Assembly (NCBI GenBank): GCA_052144935.1 | Contig: JBKQPR010000131.1 | Span: forward strand, 1-56,838 | Length of the DNA: 56,838 nt | Source of the DNA: JOPF133 sp052144935 | GTDB lineage: Bacteria; Acidobacteriota; Terriglobia; Bryobacterales; Bryobacteraceae | Reading direction: 5' to 3' | Part shown: positions 17,824 through 24,810 of the stretch, piece by piece | Position numbering within the stretch: the first letter of the stretch is position 1 | Layout of the letters: the number at the start of each line of letters is the position of its first letter | The notes under the pieces: model-generated | What the model saw: only the letters and a program-made list of their open reading frames with translations | Databases searched by the model: none | Told to the model about the DNA's origin: nothing | Translations under genes and position numbers: made by a program

Positions 17824-17864
17824 TTGACGCAGAGGCGCGGAGACGCTGAGGAAGATGCGGAGAA
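17824..17864. repeat. CGCAGAGGCGCGGAGACGC-type intergenic repeat
   Basis: Sequence of the form ACGCAGAGGCGCGGAGACGC followed by a degenerate second half (GAGGAAGATGCGGAGAA). Repeats built from CGCAGAG and CGCGGAG units are found between genes in many unrelated bacteria. Here it lies just downstream of pepA. Confidence 0.55.
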
Positions 17865-18028
17865 GGCTCACAAACTTCACCAACTTTCTTCATCCTTCCA
17901 ACTCCCGCTGCTCCAACCACTTACCGTCCCGCCCCGCTTTCTCCCCCACCGCCCTACGCCTGCCCGACGGATACAATATGGCTTCGGGAGGGCTTCGCGA
18001 GAGCGGATTTGCCCCGAAGAACTGGCTT

Positions 18029-18112
18029 CCGGACGCACGTGTCCGGTTCACCCCTGGTTAACTCTTTTGGTTTCAACGACGCCCTCCGAAATTCCCGGAC
18101 ATACATGTCCGG
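18029..18112. promoter_or_regulatory. Two similar 18-bp inverted repeats (possible operators)
   Basis: CCGGACGCACGTGTCCGG at 18029-18046 and CCGGACATACATGTCCGG at 18095-18112 share the arms CCGGAC/GTCCGG and a six-base centre. Their centres are 66 bp apart, about six helical turns. They lie roughly 280-360 bases upstream of the gene at 18393. A dimeric regulator could bind them; no candidate regulator is adjacent. Confidence 0.35.
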
Positions 18113-18392
18113 AATGGGTTCGTTTATGGAAGAACTACGCAAACACTGCGGAGCGGGTCGGCATGGCTGCCTGGGCTGGGCCGCAACAAGCCTTCGCCAT
18201 GGTCGCCAACCAGTGCTCCGCCGCTCAGGCGGTGTCCCGCTGGGTCGTCCACTCCTGCCGGCGCCCGTTGCGCCAGGCCGCCAACGCGTCGAGGGGAGAC
18301 TCGACGGGCCCACAGGGCACCCCGGTTGAGAGCCTGCGCCACAGCCCCCACCACCCTCCCCACAAGCGTAGAATCGTACTTGGGGGTCCGCA

Positions 18393-19220
18393 ATGCGATT
18401 CCGGCTATTGTCCGCCTTTATTCCCGCCCTCCTGGCGGCCGCTCCGGCGCTCGAAGTAGTCAAACCCGTCATCGCGCAGAGCGATGGCGGCCCGCCCGAT
18501 CCGGCCGGGTTCACCCATGTGGCGGGGGAAACCCTGTTTTTCACCTGCCGTGTCGCCAACTTTACCAAATCGGCCGACGAGAAGATTCACCTGGCTTACT
18601 CGGTGGAGGCGTTCGATCCGCAGGGCGTCCCGCTGAACGAGATCTACAAGAACGAGATTGCCGACGAGGTGACCCCGCAGGACCGCGAGTGGCAGCCGAA
18701 AATCGAAACCGAAATCGATACGCCTCCGCTGGTCCCATCCGGCGCCTACAAGATCGTGGTGAAGGTCGAAGATCTGATCGCCAAGACTTCGGCCGAGCTG
18801 TCGGTCCCATTCCAGGTCCACGGCCACGCTTTGGAGCCCAGCGACACGCTGGTGGTGCGCAACTTCCAATACTTCCGTGGTGAAGACGACGTCCGGCCGC
18901 TCGAAAAAGCGGTCTACCATCCCGGCGATGCCGTGTGGGCGAAGTTCGACATCATAGGTTATAAGTTGGGCGATAAGAACAGTGTCGACGTAAGTTATGT
19001 GACCTCGCTGATTTCGCCCGAAGGCAAGGTCATGTGGACTCAGCCCGATCCGGCGGTCGATCGGGACGCCTCGTTCTATCCCAAGCGCTACGTGACGGCC
19101 ACCATGGGCATCAACCTGCTGAAGGGCACCAAGCCCGGCGTATATACGATCGGCGTGCAGGTGAAGGACGGCATTGGCAAGCAGACGGCGGAAGCTAAGT
19201 TCCCCTTCACCTTGGAATAG
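18393..19220 (+). CDS. Secreted conserved protein, two beta-sandwich-like halves
   Basis: A 275-residue protein with a signal peptide (RLLSAFIPALLAAAPALE). The rest is strand-rich, with two halves that each resemble an Ig-like or macroglobulin-like beta sandwich (FFTCRVANFTK..., and VWAKFDIIGYKLG...). No catalytic motif. It is of the type often seen as a periplasmic hypothetical protein in Acidobacteria. Start ATG 18393 follows GGGGG at a suitable distance. Function unknown. Confidence 0.8.
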   Translation: MRFRLLSAFIPALLAAAPALEVVKPVIAQSDGGPPDPAGFTHVAGETLFFTCRVANFTKSADEKIHLAYSVEAFDPQGVPLNEIYKNEIADEVTPQDREWQPKIETEIDTPPLVPSGAYKIVVKVEDLIAKTSAELSVPFQVHGHALEPSDTLVVRNFQYFRGEDDVRPLEKAVYHPGDAVWAKFDIIGYKLGDKNSVDVSYVTSLISPEGKVMWTQPDPAVDRDASFYPKRYVTATMGINLLKGTKPGVYTIGVQVKDGIGKQTAEAKFPFTLE

Positions 19221-19318
19221 GCGGGGCATGCCCCCGCGGCATTAAGCGGAACTTCATAAGTAAGCGTCCGCGACCTGACGGCGTGCCCGCTGGGCCAGGC
19301 CCCGACACCGTTCATTCA

Positions 19319-19341
19319 GAGCCGCGACCGTAAGGGAGCGG
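19319..19341 (+). repeat. Dispersed repeat GAGCCGCGACCGTnAGGG, copy 1
   Basis: Reads GAGCCGCGACCGTAAGGG followed by AGCGG. Related copies occur at 22678-22699, 32445-32466 and, inverted, at 40392-40414. All four are outside coding regions. Confidence 0.7.
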
Positions 19342-19409
19342 TTGGTGGCGCTAACAACAACGTCGCCGTGCTTTAGCTAAGCTAGTCGACCTGCGCTAAC
19401 CTACAAGTT

Positions 19410-20900
19410 ATGCCTGAATTGCTTGCCCTGGGAGCCGATCCGCTCTCGATCGAGGACGTGGTTCGTGTGGCGCGCTCAGGCGTCCAGGTGCGCCTCACCG
19501 GCGGCGCGCGCACGCGCATTGCGAAAGGGCGCGCCTGCCTGGAAGAACTTCTGGCGCGCGGTGAGCGTATTTACGGCGTCAACACGGGAGTGGGCGGCAA
19601 CGTTGGCATTTCGCTCGCGCCCGGCCAGATGGAGCTGCTGCAGCACAACATCGTCCGGCATCTCTCTTGCGCCACCGGACAGCCCCTGCCGCGCGACGTA
19701 GTCCGCGCCGCCACGCTGCTGCGCATCGCTACCTTCGTCACCGGCGCCTCGGCGGTGCGCAACGAATTGGTGGATGCCCTGGCCGCCCTGCTGAACCGCG
19801 GCGTCACGCCGGTGGTGCCGCGCTACGGTTCGGTGGGGGCGAGCGGCGACCTGATGCCCTCCGCCTATATCGCGCGCGTGCTGGTGGGCTTGGGCGATGC
19901 CGAATTCCAGGGTCGCGTACTGCCCGCCGCCGAAGCGCTGGCCGGCGCGGGCTTGGAGCCGGTCCGCTTCGCTCCCAAGGAGGCCCTGGCACTGATCAAC
20001 GGCACCACCATGATGACCGCCTGCGCGGCCCTCCTGTGGCGCGACGCCTTTCGCGTGCTGCGCGCCCTGTTGGGCGCGGTGGCGCTCTCCATCGAAGCTC
20101 TGGAGGCCCCCGCCCTGCCCTTCGATCCCTGGGTTCACCAGCGCAAGGGCCACCCCGGACAGATCGCCGTGGCCGCGCACCTGCGCGAGTTGCTGGCGGG
20201 GTCCGGTTATACGCGGCCCTCCGGCGGCCAGAGCTGCTACTCGCTGCGCTGCCCGCCGCAGGGGCTCGGCCAGGTGTGGGAAGCGCTCCAGGATTCCCGC
20301 GCGCCCATCGAGCGCGAGATCAATTCGGCCAACGACAACCCCCTCATCGACCCCGAGACCGGAACCCTCTACAAAGCCGGCAACTTTTACGGCGGCCATA
20401 TTTCGCGCCTGCTGGACACCTGGAAACTGGATTTCGCGTCCATGGCGAACTGGGGCAACGCCCTGATGGCTGTCCTGGTAGACGACCGCTTCAGTGGCGG
20501 CCTGCCTGCCAACCTCACCCCGGAGCCGGGCGCCAACATGGGTTTCAAGGGCATGCAGTTGAGCGTCACCAGCCTGGCCTGCGCCGTCCGCCAAATGGCC
20601 GGCCCCAGCTCCATCCACTCTCTGCCCACCGAGCAGTACAACGAGGATGTAGTCAGCCTGGGGATGCACGCCGCGGTCACCGCCATGGATGCGCTGGAGT
20701 GCGTGCGCAACCAAACCGCCATGCTGCTGCTGGCTTCGGCGCAGGCGGTGGATTTGCGCGGCGGCGAGGAGAGGTTGGGCGCCGGCTCGCGCCGCGTGTA
20801 CCAAGCGGTGCGCGAGCTGGCCGAGTTCCAGGATAAGGACCGGCCTATGGAGCGCGAAGTCGCCGCGGTCGCGGCGCTCATCCTGGCCGAAGATCTCTAA
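19410..20900 (+). CDS. Aromatic amino acid/histidine ammonia-lyase (MIO enzyme)
   Basis: A 496-residue member of the family that removes ammonia from an amino acid using the self-made MIO cofactor. The MIO tripeptide is A144-S145-G146 in GSVGASGDL. The catalytic tyrosine is Y55 in IYGVNTGVG, and LINGTT and YSLRCPPQ are present. The residues that set the substrate are H84-L85 in NIVRHLSCATG, where histidine lyases have Ser-His and tyrosine lyases have His-Leu. DLMPSAYIAR and YNEDVVSLGMHA are also unlike typical HutH. No hutU, hutI or hutF is nearby. A tyrosine ammonia-lyase or aminomutase is therefore at least as likely as histidase. Confidence 0.85.
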   Translation: MPELLALGADPLSIEDVVRVARSGVQVRLTGGARTRIAKGRACLEELLARGERIYGVNTGVGGNVGISLAPGQMELLQHNIVRHLSCATGQPLPRDVVRAATLLRIATFVTGASAVRNELVDALAALLNRGVTPVVPRYGSVGASGDLMPSAYIARVLVGLGDAEFQGRVLPAAEALAGAGLEPVRFAPKEALALINGTTMMTACAALLWRDAFRVLRALLGAVALSIEALEAPALPFDPWVHQRKGHPGQIAVAAHLRELLAGSGYTRPSGGQSCYSLRCPPQGLGQVWEALQDSRAPIEREINSANDNPLIDPETGTLYKAGNFYGGHISRLLDTWKLDFASMANWGNALMAVLVDDRFSGGLPANLTPEPGANMGFKGMQLSVTSLACAVRQMAGPSSIHSLPTEQYNEDVVSLGMHAAVTAMDALECVRNQTAMLLLASAQAVDLRGGEERLGAGSRRVYQAVRELAEFQDKDRPMEREVAAVAALILAEDL

Positions 20901-20938
20901 GGACCGCGCAACAATAACTTCACATTCTGTCGGCCGGC

Positions 20939-21151
20939 GTGGGGCAGCCAATCCTGAAGTGCCCTCTGGGCCCCGCCGGCTTTCAGCCGGCGCTTGCCGG
21001 GCGCGCAGACTCACGTGTGGCCCCAAAACGCCGCCTGGGAGTGCCCTCTGGGCCCGGCTGCGGGCACGATTGCCCGCCCCACAATTAATGCAGAATGCTG
21101 CTTGCAGGCAAAGTAAGTGGCATTGCCCTCCGAGTTCGCCCTCCGAGTTCG
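20939..21151. repeat. Cluster of intergenic repeats and a hairpin downstream of the ammonia-lyase gene
   Basis: GTGGGGCAGCCAATC (20939-20953) recurs at 24635. GCCGGCTTTCAGCCGGC (20975-20991) is a perfect 6-bp-arm hairpin that also recurs, slightly longer, at 24753-24772. AGTGCCCTCTGGGCCC occurs at 20958-20973 and 21040-21055. CCCTCCGAGTTCG is a perfect tandem pair at 21126-21151. The hairpin may stop transcription, although no U-run follows it. Confidence 0.6.
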
Positions 21152-21186
21152 CGGGCGGTCGGTGCGCGCCGCCCGCTCTGCACGGT

Positions 21187-21681
21187 CTAATGGCCGGGTC
21201 CACCTCCTCCTTGCGGCGCCGCGGTATCGGACGTGCCGGCGTTCAGGTAAACGTGCGTCACCCCGGTAGTGCTGTCGTAGCTTTCGAGCGAGACGAGTAA
21301 CTCGCACGGCACATCGGAAGGCCTGGTCCCCGTGTGTGTCACTACCCCGCGGATTCCCGCGCGGCCCGATTCGCCAACCGCTGAGTACGGCACGCTGACC
21401 GACTTCAGTTGGTTGGTTCCGAGCGGGTAAGTGGTAGCGGTTCCAATTACCGTGCCGCTGCCATTGAGAAACGAAATGCTTCCGGTGCAGGACGCCGCCG
21501 TGCCGCCGGACGACGCCGCGGCCAGGTTGACGGCGTTGATCTGCGCCGTCTCCGTGCTGGCCAGACCGATAGGCGGAAAGTTCTGGGTTGTCGTATAGCT
21601 GCTGCTCGTGGTGGTGGTTTGTGCCAATAGCGCCGGCGCAGCCGCTGCGAGCAGAGTCAAAACAAACTTCCGTATGGACAT
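21187..21681 (-). CDS. Small secreted protein of unknown function
   Basis: A 164-residue protein with a clear signal peptide (RKFVLTLLAAAAPALLAQ). The mature part is rich in Ser/Thr, strand-forming, and contains two cysteines (about 63 and 126) that could form a disulfide. It ends in a glycine-rich tail. No family recognised; similar proteins with FPPIGLASTETAQINxxN are of a type seen in Acidobacteria. Confidence 0.75.
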   Translation of the reverse strand: MSIRKFVLTLLAAAAPALLAQTTTTSSSYTTTQNFPPIGLASTETAQINAVNLAAASSGGTAASCTGSISFLNGSGTVIGTATTYPLGTNQLKSVSVPYSAVGESGRAGIRGVVTHTGTRPSDVPCELLVSLESYDSTTGVTHVYLNAGTSDTAAPQGGGGPGH

Positions 21682-21842
21682 GCTTGACCTCTTGTTGAGA
21701 TTGTGGATTCTACCGAACCGGTTCGCAGGCGAACCGCCTCGACACCACTGCGGACGGACGCCCGCGGGCCGCCGTTTCGATCCGGCGCTAGGAATTACGT
21801 TCTTAATAGACAGTGCCCGATTAGTGGGACAACCCGCCGCAT

Positions 21843-21913
21843 GGCGGCAGTTATGTTACCTTACGGCGGCAAGTATGGTGGGCGGCAAGTTTGTCGCACG
21901 GCGGCAAGTATGT
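21843..21913. repeat. Four short direct repeats GGCGGCAaGTaTG
   Basis: GGCGGCA-(a/g)-(g/t)-T starts at 21843, 21865, 21881 and 21900, spaced 16-22 bp. Three copies continue as AGTATG or AGTTTG. Clusters of short terminal repeats like this are found at the ends of some insertion sequences (for example the IS21 type), so this may be a leftover element end. Proof is lacking. Confidence 0.45.
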
Positions 21914-21958
21914 AAGTTAGGGAGGTGGCCGATTGGCTCACCGAGTTAGCCGACTAAG

Positions 21959-22241
21959 TTACACGACCTCGCGCACGTGGAGCATCGCATGAATCGCCCG
22001 AACGCCGTCCATAAATGCCGCGGGAGTGGAAAGCTCGCGTTCGAACCATCGCGCGGCCGTCGGGGATCGAGCGCCAGTGCCCCGCGCAACTCGCCGGTCC
22101 AGGCGACAGCGGGTTCGCCCGCGGCCAGAACAACTGGGCGGGTGCGCCGCGGCGTCGAGCAGCGCTTCCAGGCCAGGCGTACCCGAGCGATGCCTCGTCG
22201 CGCACGGCCGCGGCTGCGGGCGTTTCCTGGTAGGCCTTCAT
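21959..22241 (-). pseudogene. Frameshifted remnant of an unidentified gene
   Basis: Three consecutive protein-like segments lie in different frames of the minus strand. The first begins at ATG 22241 (MKAYQETPAAAAV ... AWPGLEALLDAA after a shift). The second is RPVVLAAGEPAVAWTGELRG. The third is AARWFERELSTPAAFMDGVR, ending HAMLHVREVV at TAA 21959. Joined, they give about 95 residues that read like the C-terminal part of a single enzyme. The family is not identified. It lies 30 bp downstream of the pterin dehydratase gene. Confidence 0.45.
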
Positions 22242-22270
22242 GGCGAAGCGGCATGGCCGCTCAATCGGAA

Positions 22271-22567
22271 TCAGCGCTGGGAAAATGCCTGATCGATCCG
22301 CGCGGCCAACGCAAAGTCGCGCTCGGTGATCCCACCCGCGTCGTGCGTCCAGGTGGTCGCATCCACGCGGCCCCACGCGAGGTGGAGATCGGGATGGTGC
22401 CCCTGCTCCTCTGCCGCGGCGCCCACGCGGTTCACGAAATCGAGCGCCAGTTGAAAATTCGGAAACAAAAAGGTCTTCGAGAGACGCCCTTCCGCAATTT
22501 TCCAGTCCGGCAAGGCGGCTGCGCGCTGCTCGAGCGCCTCACCCGAGATTATTCCGGATTCACCCAT
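22271..22567 (-). CDS. Pterin-4a-carbinolamine dehydratase
   Basis: A 98-residue protein that dehydrates 4a-hydroxytetrahydrobiopterin, normally in the recycling of the cofactor of aromatic amino acid hydroxylases. Some homologues serve other pterin roles. The active-site block is intact as EEQGHHPDLHLAWGRVDATTW, with the paired histidines and HP, followed by GITERDFALAARID. Length is typical. No phenylalanine hydroxylase gene is visible in the window. Confidence 0.95.
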   Translation of the reverse strand: MGESGIISGEALEQRAAALPDWKIAEGRLSKTFLFPNFQLALDFVNRVGAAAEEQGHHPDLHLAWGRVDATTWTHDAGGITERDFALAARIDQAFSQR

Positions 22568-22677
22568 AGTTCAAGCCCTCTCAATTCTACCCGATAGGTT
22601 TCCCGCAGACACGGTTGCGGCGGGCGCAGAGTGCCTGGCCGACCCGGGGACGCCGGCTTCCCGCGACGTTCGAGACA

Positions 22678-22699
22678 GAGCCGCGACCCTCAGGGAGCG
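22678..22699 (+). repeat. Dispersed repeat GAGCCGCGACCGTnAGGG, copy 2
   Basis: Reads GAGCCGCGACCCTCAGGG then AGCG, with one change from copy 1 in the T position. Between the pterin dehydratase gene and the TPR gene. Confidence 0.65.
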
Positions 22700-22748
22700 C
22701 TGTCTTCGGATCTCCGCCACGGCCCGCCCGCATAGCGCCGCGACCGCG

Positions 22749-23621
22749 TCAACGCCGCCCCGCCGCACCCGCCACTTCCCGTTCCGCGCCGATAAACCCC
22801 CAGGTGACCCAGACTTTGCCCTGGAGCACCCGCCGGAAATATTCCTGCGCCTTAGCCTGCTCGCCGTTATACAAGTGCCAGTTGCCCACCCCGTATGCGA
22901 CCGTGTCGAAGCGCAGTTCGGCTTCGGTGTCCGATCCATCGCGCGGCGGCTCGGGCGGGGTTATTTCAGCCTCTGTCATGCGGCCCTGGAACAACCGCAC
23001 CAGGTTCAAATAGTGCAGCGTGTGGGGCTCCTTGTTGGTCATTTCAGGGGTGATCGCCGCGGCGGCCTGGGCCGCTTCCTGTGGCCGATTGGCGCGGCGC
23101 AGAGCGGCGTATACCCAGTTGGTGGAATTGATCCGCTCGTCGGAGTTAGGGGCCGTTTCCACAGCGTGCCGGAAGGCATCCGCCGCCGCCGCGAACTCGC
23201 CCAAAAAATAGTGTGCCAGGCCCAGATGGTAATAGCCCGCCATGTTCTTTGGGTCGATCTCGACTGCCCGGGTCAGGTCGGCGCGCGCCTTCTGGAATTC
23301 GCGCAGCGGCAGCTCGCGATGGCCGCGCTCGGTCAGCAGGTCCGCGCGATTGGGAGCCAGCGCCAGACCGCGCGTGCACGCTTCCACCGCCTCGCGCTCC
23401 TGCCACACCGCCGCATGCGCCTGAGCCAGCTTCAGCAGCAGATCCGCATTCCTGGCGTCCGCGGCCGCTTCCTTCCGCGCGGCCGCAACCACGCCCTTCT
23501 CGTCGGCGATCGAATAGAATTTCGTCCCCAGCGGGGACGTGACTTCGAGGATGGCCTGGTTGCCATCCTGCCCATAAGCAATTGGCGCAAGCGCCAGAGC
23601 AAACATAACGAGCAGTTTCAT
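22749..23621 (-). CDS. Periplasmic TPR-repeat protein
   Basis: A 290-residue protein with a signal peptide (KLLVMFALALAPIAYGQ). Four or more TPR units run from about residue 50 to 220 (ADLLLKLAQAHAAVWQ, ADLLTERGHRELPLREFQKA, AGYYHLGLAHYFLGEFAAA). A final TPR-like unit, WHLYNGEQAKAQEYFRRVL, is present. It is presumably a protein-interaction scaffold; no enzyme domain. Two alternative start codons exist (23621 and 23642) because a 21-bp tandem duplication copies the initiation region; I chose the inner one, which places the signal peptide at the very N-terminus. Confidence 0.8.
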   Translation of the reverse strand: MKLLVMFALALAPIAYGQDGNQAILEVTSPLGTKFYSIADEKGVVAAARKEAAADARNADLLLKLAQAHAAVWQEREAVEACTRGLALAPNRADLLTERGHRELPLREFQKARADLTRAVEIDPKNMAGYYHLGLAHYFLGEFAAAADAFRHAVETAPNSDERINSTNWVYAALRRANRPQEAAQAAAAITPEMTNKEPHTLHYLNLVRLFQGRMTEAEITPPEPPRDGSDTEAELRFDTVAYGVGNWHLYNGEQAKAQEYFRRVLQGKVWVTWGFIGAEREVAGAAGRR

Positions 23622-23654
23622 AGTAGCGTGCAGAAGTTTCATAGTAGCGTGCAG
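23613..23654 (-). repeat. 21-bp tandem duplication covering the start codon
   Basis: Two adjacent 21-base units (23613-23633 and 23634-23654) identical at 20 positions. On the minus strand each holds an ATG followed by AAACT or AACTT. The duplication is in frame and gives the TPR gene two starts with almost the same upstream context. Confidence 0.85.
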
Positions 23655-23783
23655 AGAATTATATCGCGGCTCCCGCGCGGCAGGACATTTCCGCCGCCGT
23701 CTCCCGATGTCGGATGTGCCGTCAAGCACGTCAAACGGCCCACGCCGGTTCAAGTTTGCGAAAGTCGGGCTAGAATAGAGCAG

Positions 23784-24632
23784 ATGCGGCCCTTTTTTCA
23801 TTCCTTAACATTCTTGGCTTCTTGTGCGCTCCTGCTGACGGCAGGCGCGGCCCCGGCGCGGGCGCAAGCGCCCGTGATCATGACAGGCGGCATTGCGAAC
23901 GCCGCTAGCGGGAACCTGCCCGTAGCGGTGGGATCGCTCATCTCGATTTACGGCTCCAATCTCAGTTCTGTCACCGACGTGGATACGGCGATCCCCCTCC
24001 CGCCCACTATGGACGGCGTGAGGGTGACGGTGAATGGCGTGGCGGCGCCCCTCTGGTTCGTGAGCAGCGGACAGATCAACGCGCAGATTCCGTGGGAGGC
24101 GCTGGCCTCCACTCCGCCCACCACCAACACCTCCACCGCACAGGTGGTTGTTTCGACCACGGCCGGCGGCGCTTCGGCCCCGGCCAGCGTGACGATCGCG
24201 CCCGCCGGGCCGGGCATCTTCACATTTAATTATGGTTCCGGGCAGGCGATAGCCTACAACTATTCCGATGGGTCCTTCGCCTCGGCGACTCCCATTGCGG
24301 GTTACCCCACCGTCCCTTACCGTGCCGCGAAGATCAACGATCCGAACCCGCTGGTGATTTATGCGACCGGGCTTGGTGCGGTGAGCCCCCCGGTGAGCGA
24401 TGGCGCACCGCCTCCAACCGGCGTGATCTCCTATGTGGTGGCCCCGGTGACCGTCCTGGTCGGCGGCGTTCCGGTGACGGTGCAATTCGCCGGACTGTCC
24501 CAGGACCCCGGCGTCTACCAACTGAACGTCACGCTCCCCACCGGCACGCCGCCTGGCAACGCCGTGCCGCTGCAGATTCAGATGAATGGCATCACCAGCC
24601 GCAACGACGTGACCATCGCCGTTTCCCAGTAG
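23784..24632 (+). CDS. Secreted protein with Solibacter-type C-terminal domain (TIGR03437)
   Basis: A 282-residue protein with a signal peptide (SLTFLASCALLLTAGAAPARAQ), followed almost entirely by the domain first described from Candidatus Solibacter. Readable blocks are LISIYGSNLSS, PPTMDGVRVTVNG, SSGQINAQIPWEA, LVIYATGLGAVSPPVSDG, FAGLSQDPGVYQLNVTLP and a terminal VTIAVSQ. It has no large N-terminal propeller, unlike the protein at 43471. Function is unknown; surface or extracellular display is inferred. ATG 23784 follows a TAGAAT and GAGCAG. Confidence 0.9.
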   Translation: MRPFFHSLTFLASCALLLTAGAAPARAQAPVIMTGGIANAASGNLPVAVGSLISIYGSNLSSVTDVDTAIPLPPTMDGVRVTVNGVAAPLWFVSSGQINAQIPWEALASTPPTTNTSTAQVVVSTTAGGASAPASVTIAPAGPGIFTFNYGSGQAIAYNYSDGSFASATPIAGYPTVPYRAAKINDPNPLVIYATGLGAVSPPVSDGAPPPTGVISYVVAPVTVLVGGVPVTVQFAGLSQDPGVYQLNVTLPTGTPPGNAVPLQIQMNGITSRNDVTIAVSQ

Positions 24633-24634
24633 AG

Positions 24635-24772
24635 GTGGGGCAGCCAATCTTGGCTGTCCGAATGGGCCTGCGGCCCACCAAACTCCGATGGAAGCCCCAG
24701 CGGTTTCGAAGAACGTATTTTCCAATGACTTGCGATGGGCTTTCGACGCTGCGGCCGGCTTTTCAGCCGGCC
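24635..24772. repeat. Intergenic repeats and GGCCGGC hairpin
   Basis: Contains a second copy of GTGGGGCAGCCAATC (24635-24649) and the hairpin GGCCGGC-TTTTCA-GCCGGCC (24753-24772), both matching the cluster at 20939-20991. It lies between the Solibacter-C-terminal gene and the permease gene. Confidence 0.65.
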
Positions 24773-24810
24773 GGCCTATCTTCGCGCCCTCGCATTCGTC
24801 CTATAAGCGT

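Larger units (their letters stand above)
17801..18392. other. Gene-free stretch with repeats and paired inverted repeats
   Basis: Almost 600 bases without a credible gene. It holds the GCAGAGGCGCGGAGACGC-type repeat (17824-17864), two similar 18-bp imperfect palindromes (18029-18046 and 18095-18112), and then a GC-rich stretch with only short overlapping frames. A TAGAAT hexamer near 18369 lies upstream of the next gene. Nothing else is recognised. Confidence 0.55.

Noticed and set aside
17824..17864. Possible CRISPR unit
   Set aside because: Single degenerate repeat without spacers of equal length and no cas genes.
16337..17920. 527-codon frame opposite pepA
   Set aside because: pepA has all catalytic residues and the family length; the opposite frame has no motif.
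19410..20900. Confident naming as hutH
   Set aside because: The His-Leu pair and lack of hut neighbours make histidase uncertain, so no gene symbol was given.
19476..21203. 575-codon frame opposite the ammonia-lyase
   Set aside because: The ammonia-lyase is complete and recognisable; high GC at third positions keeps antisense frames open.
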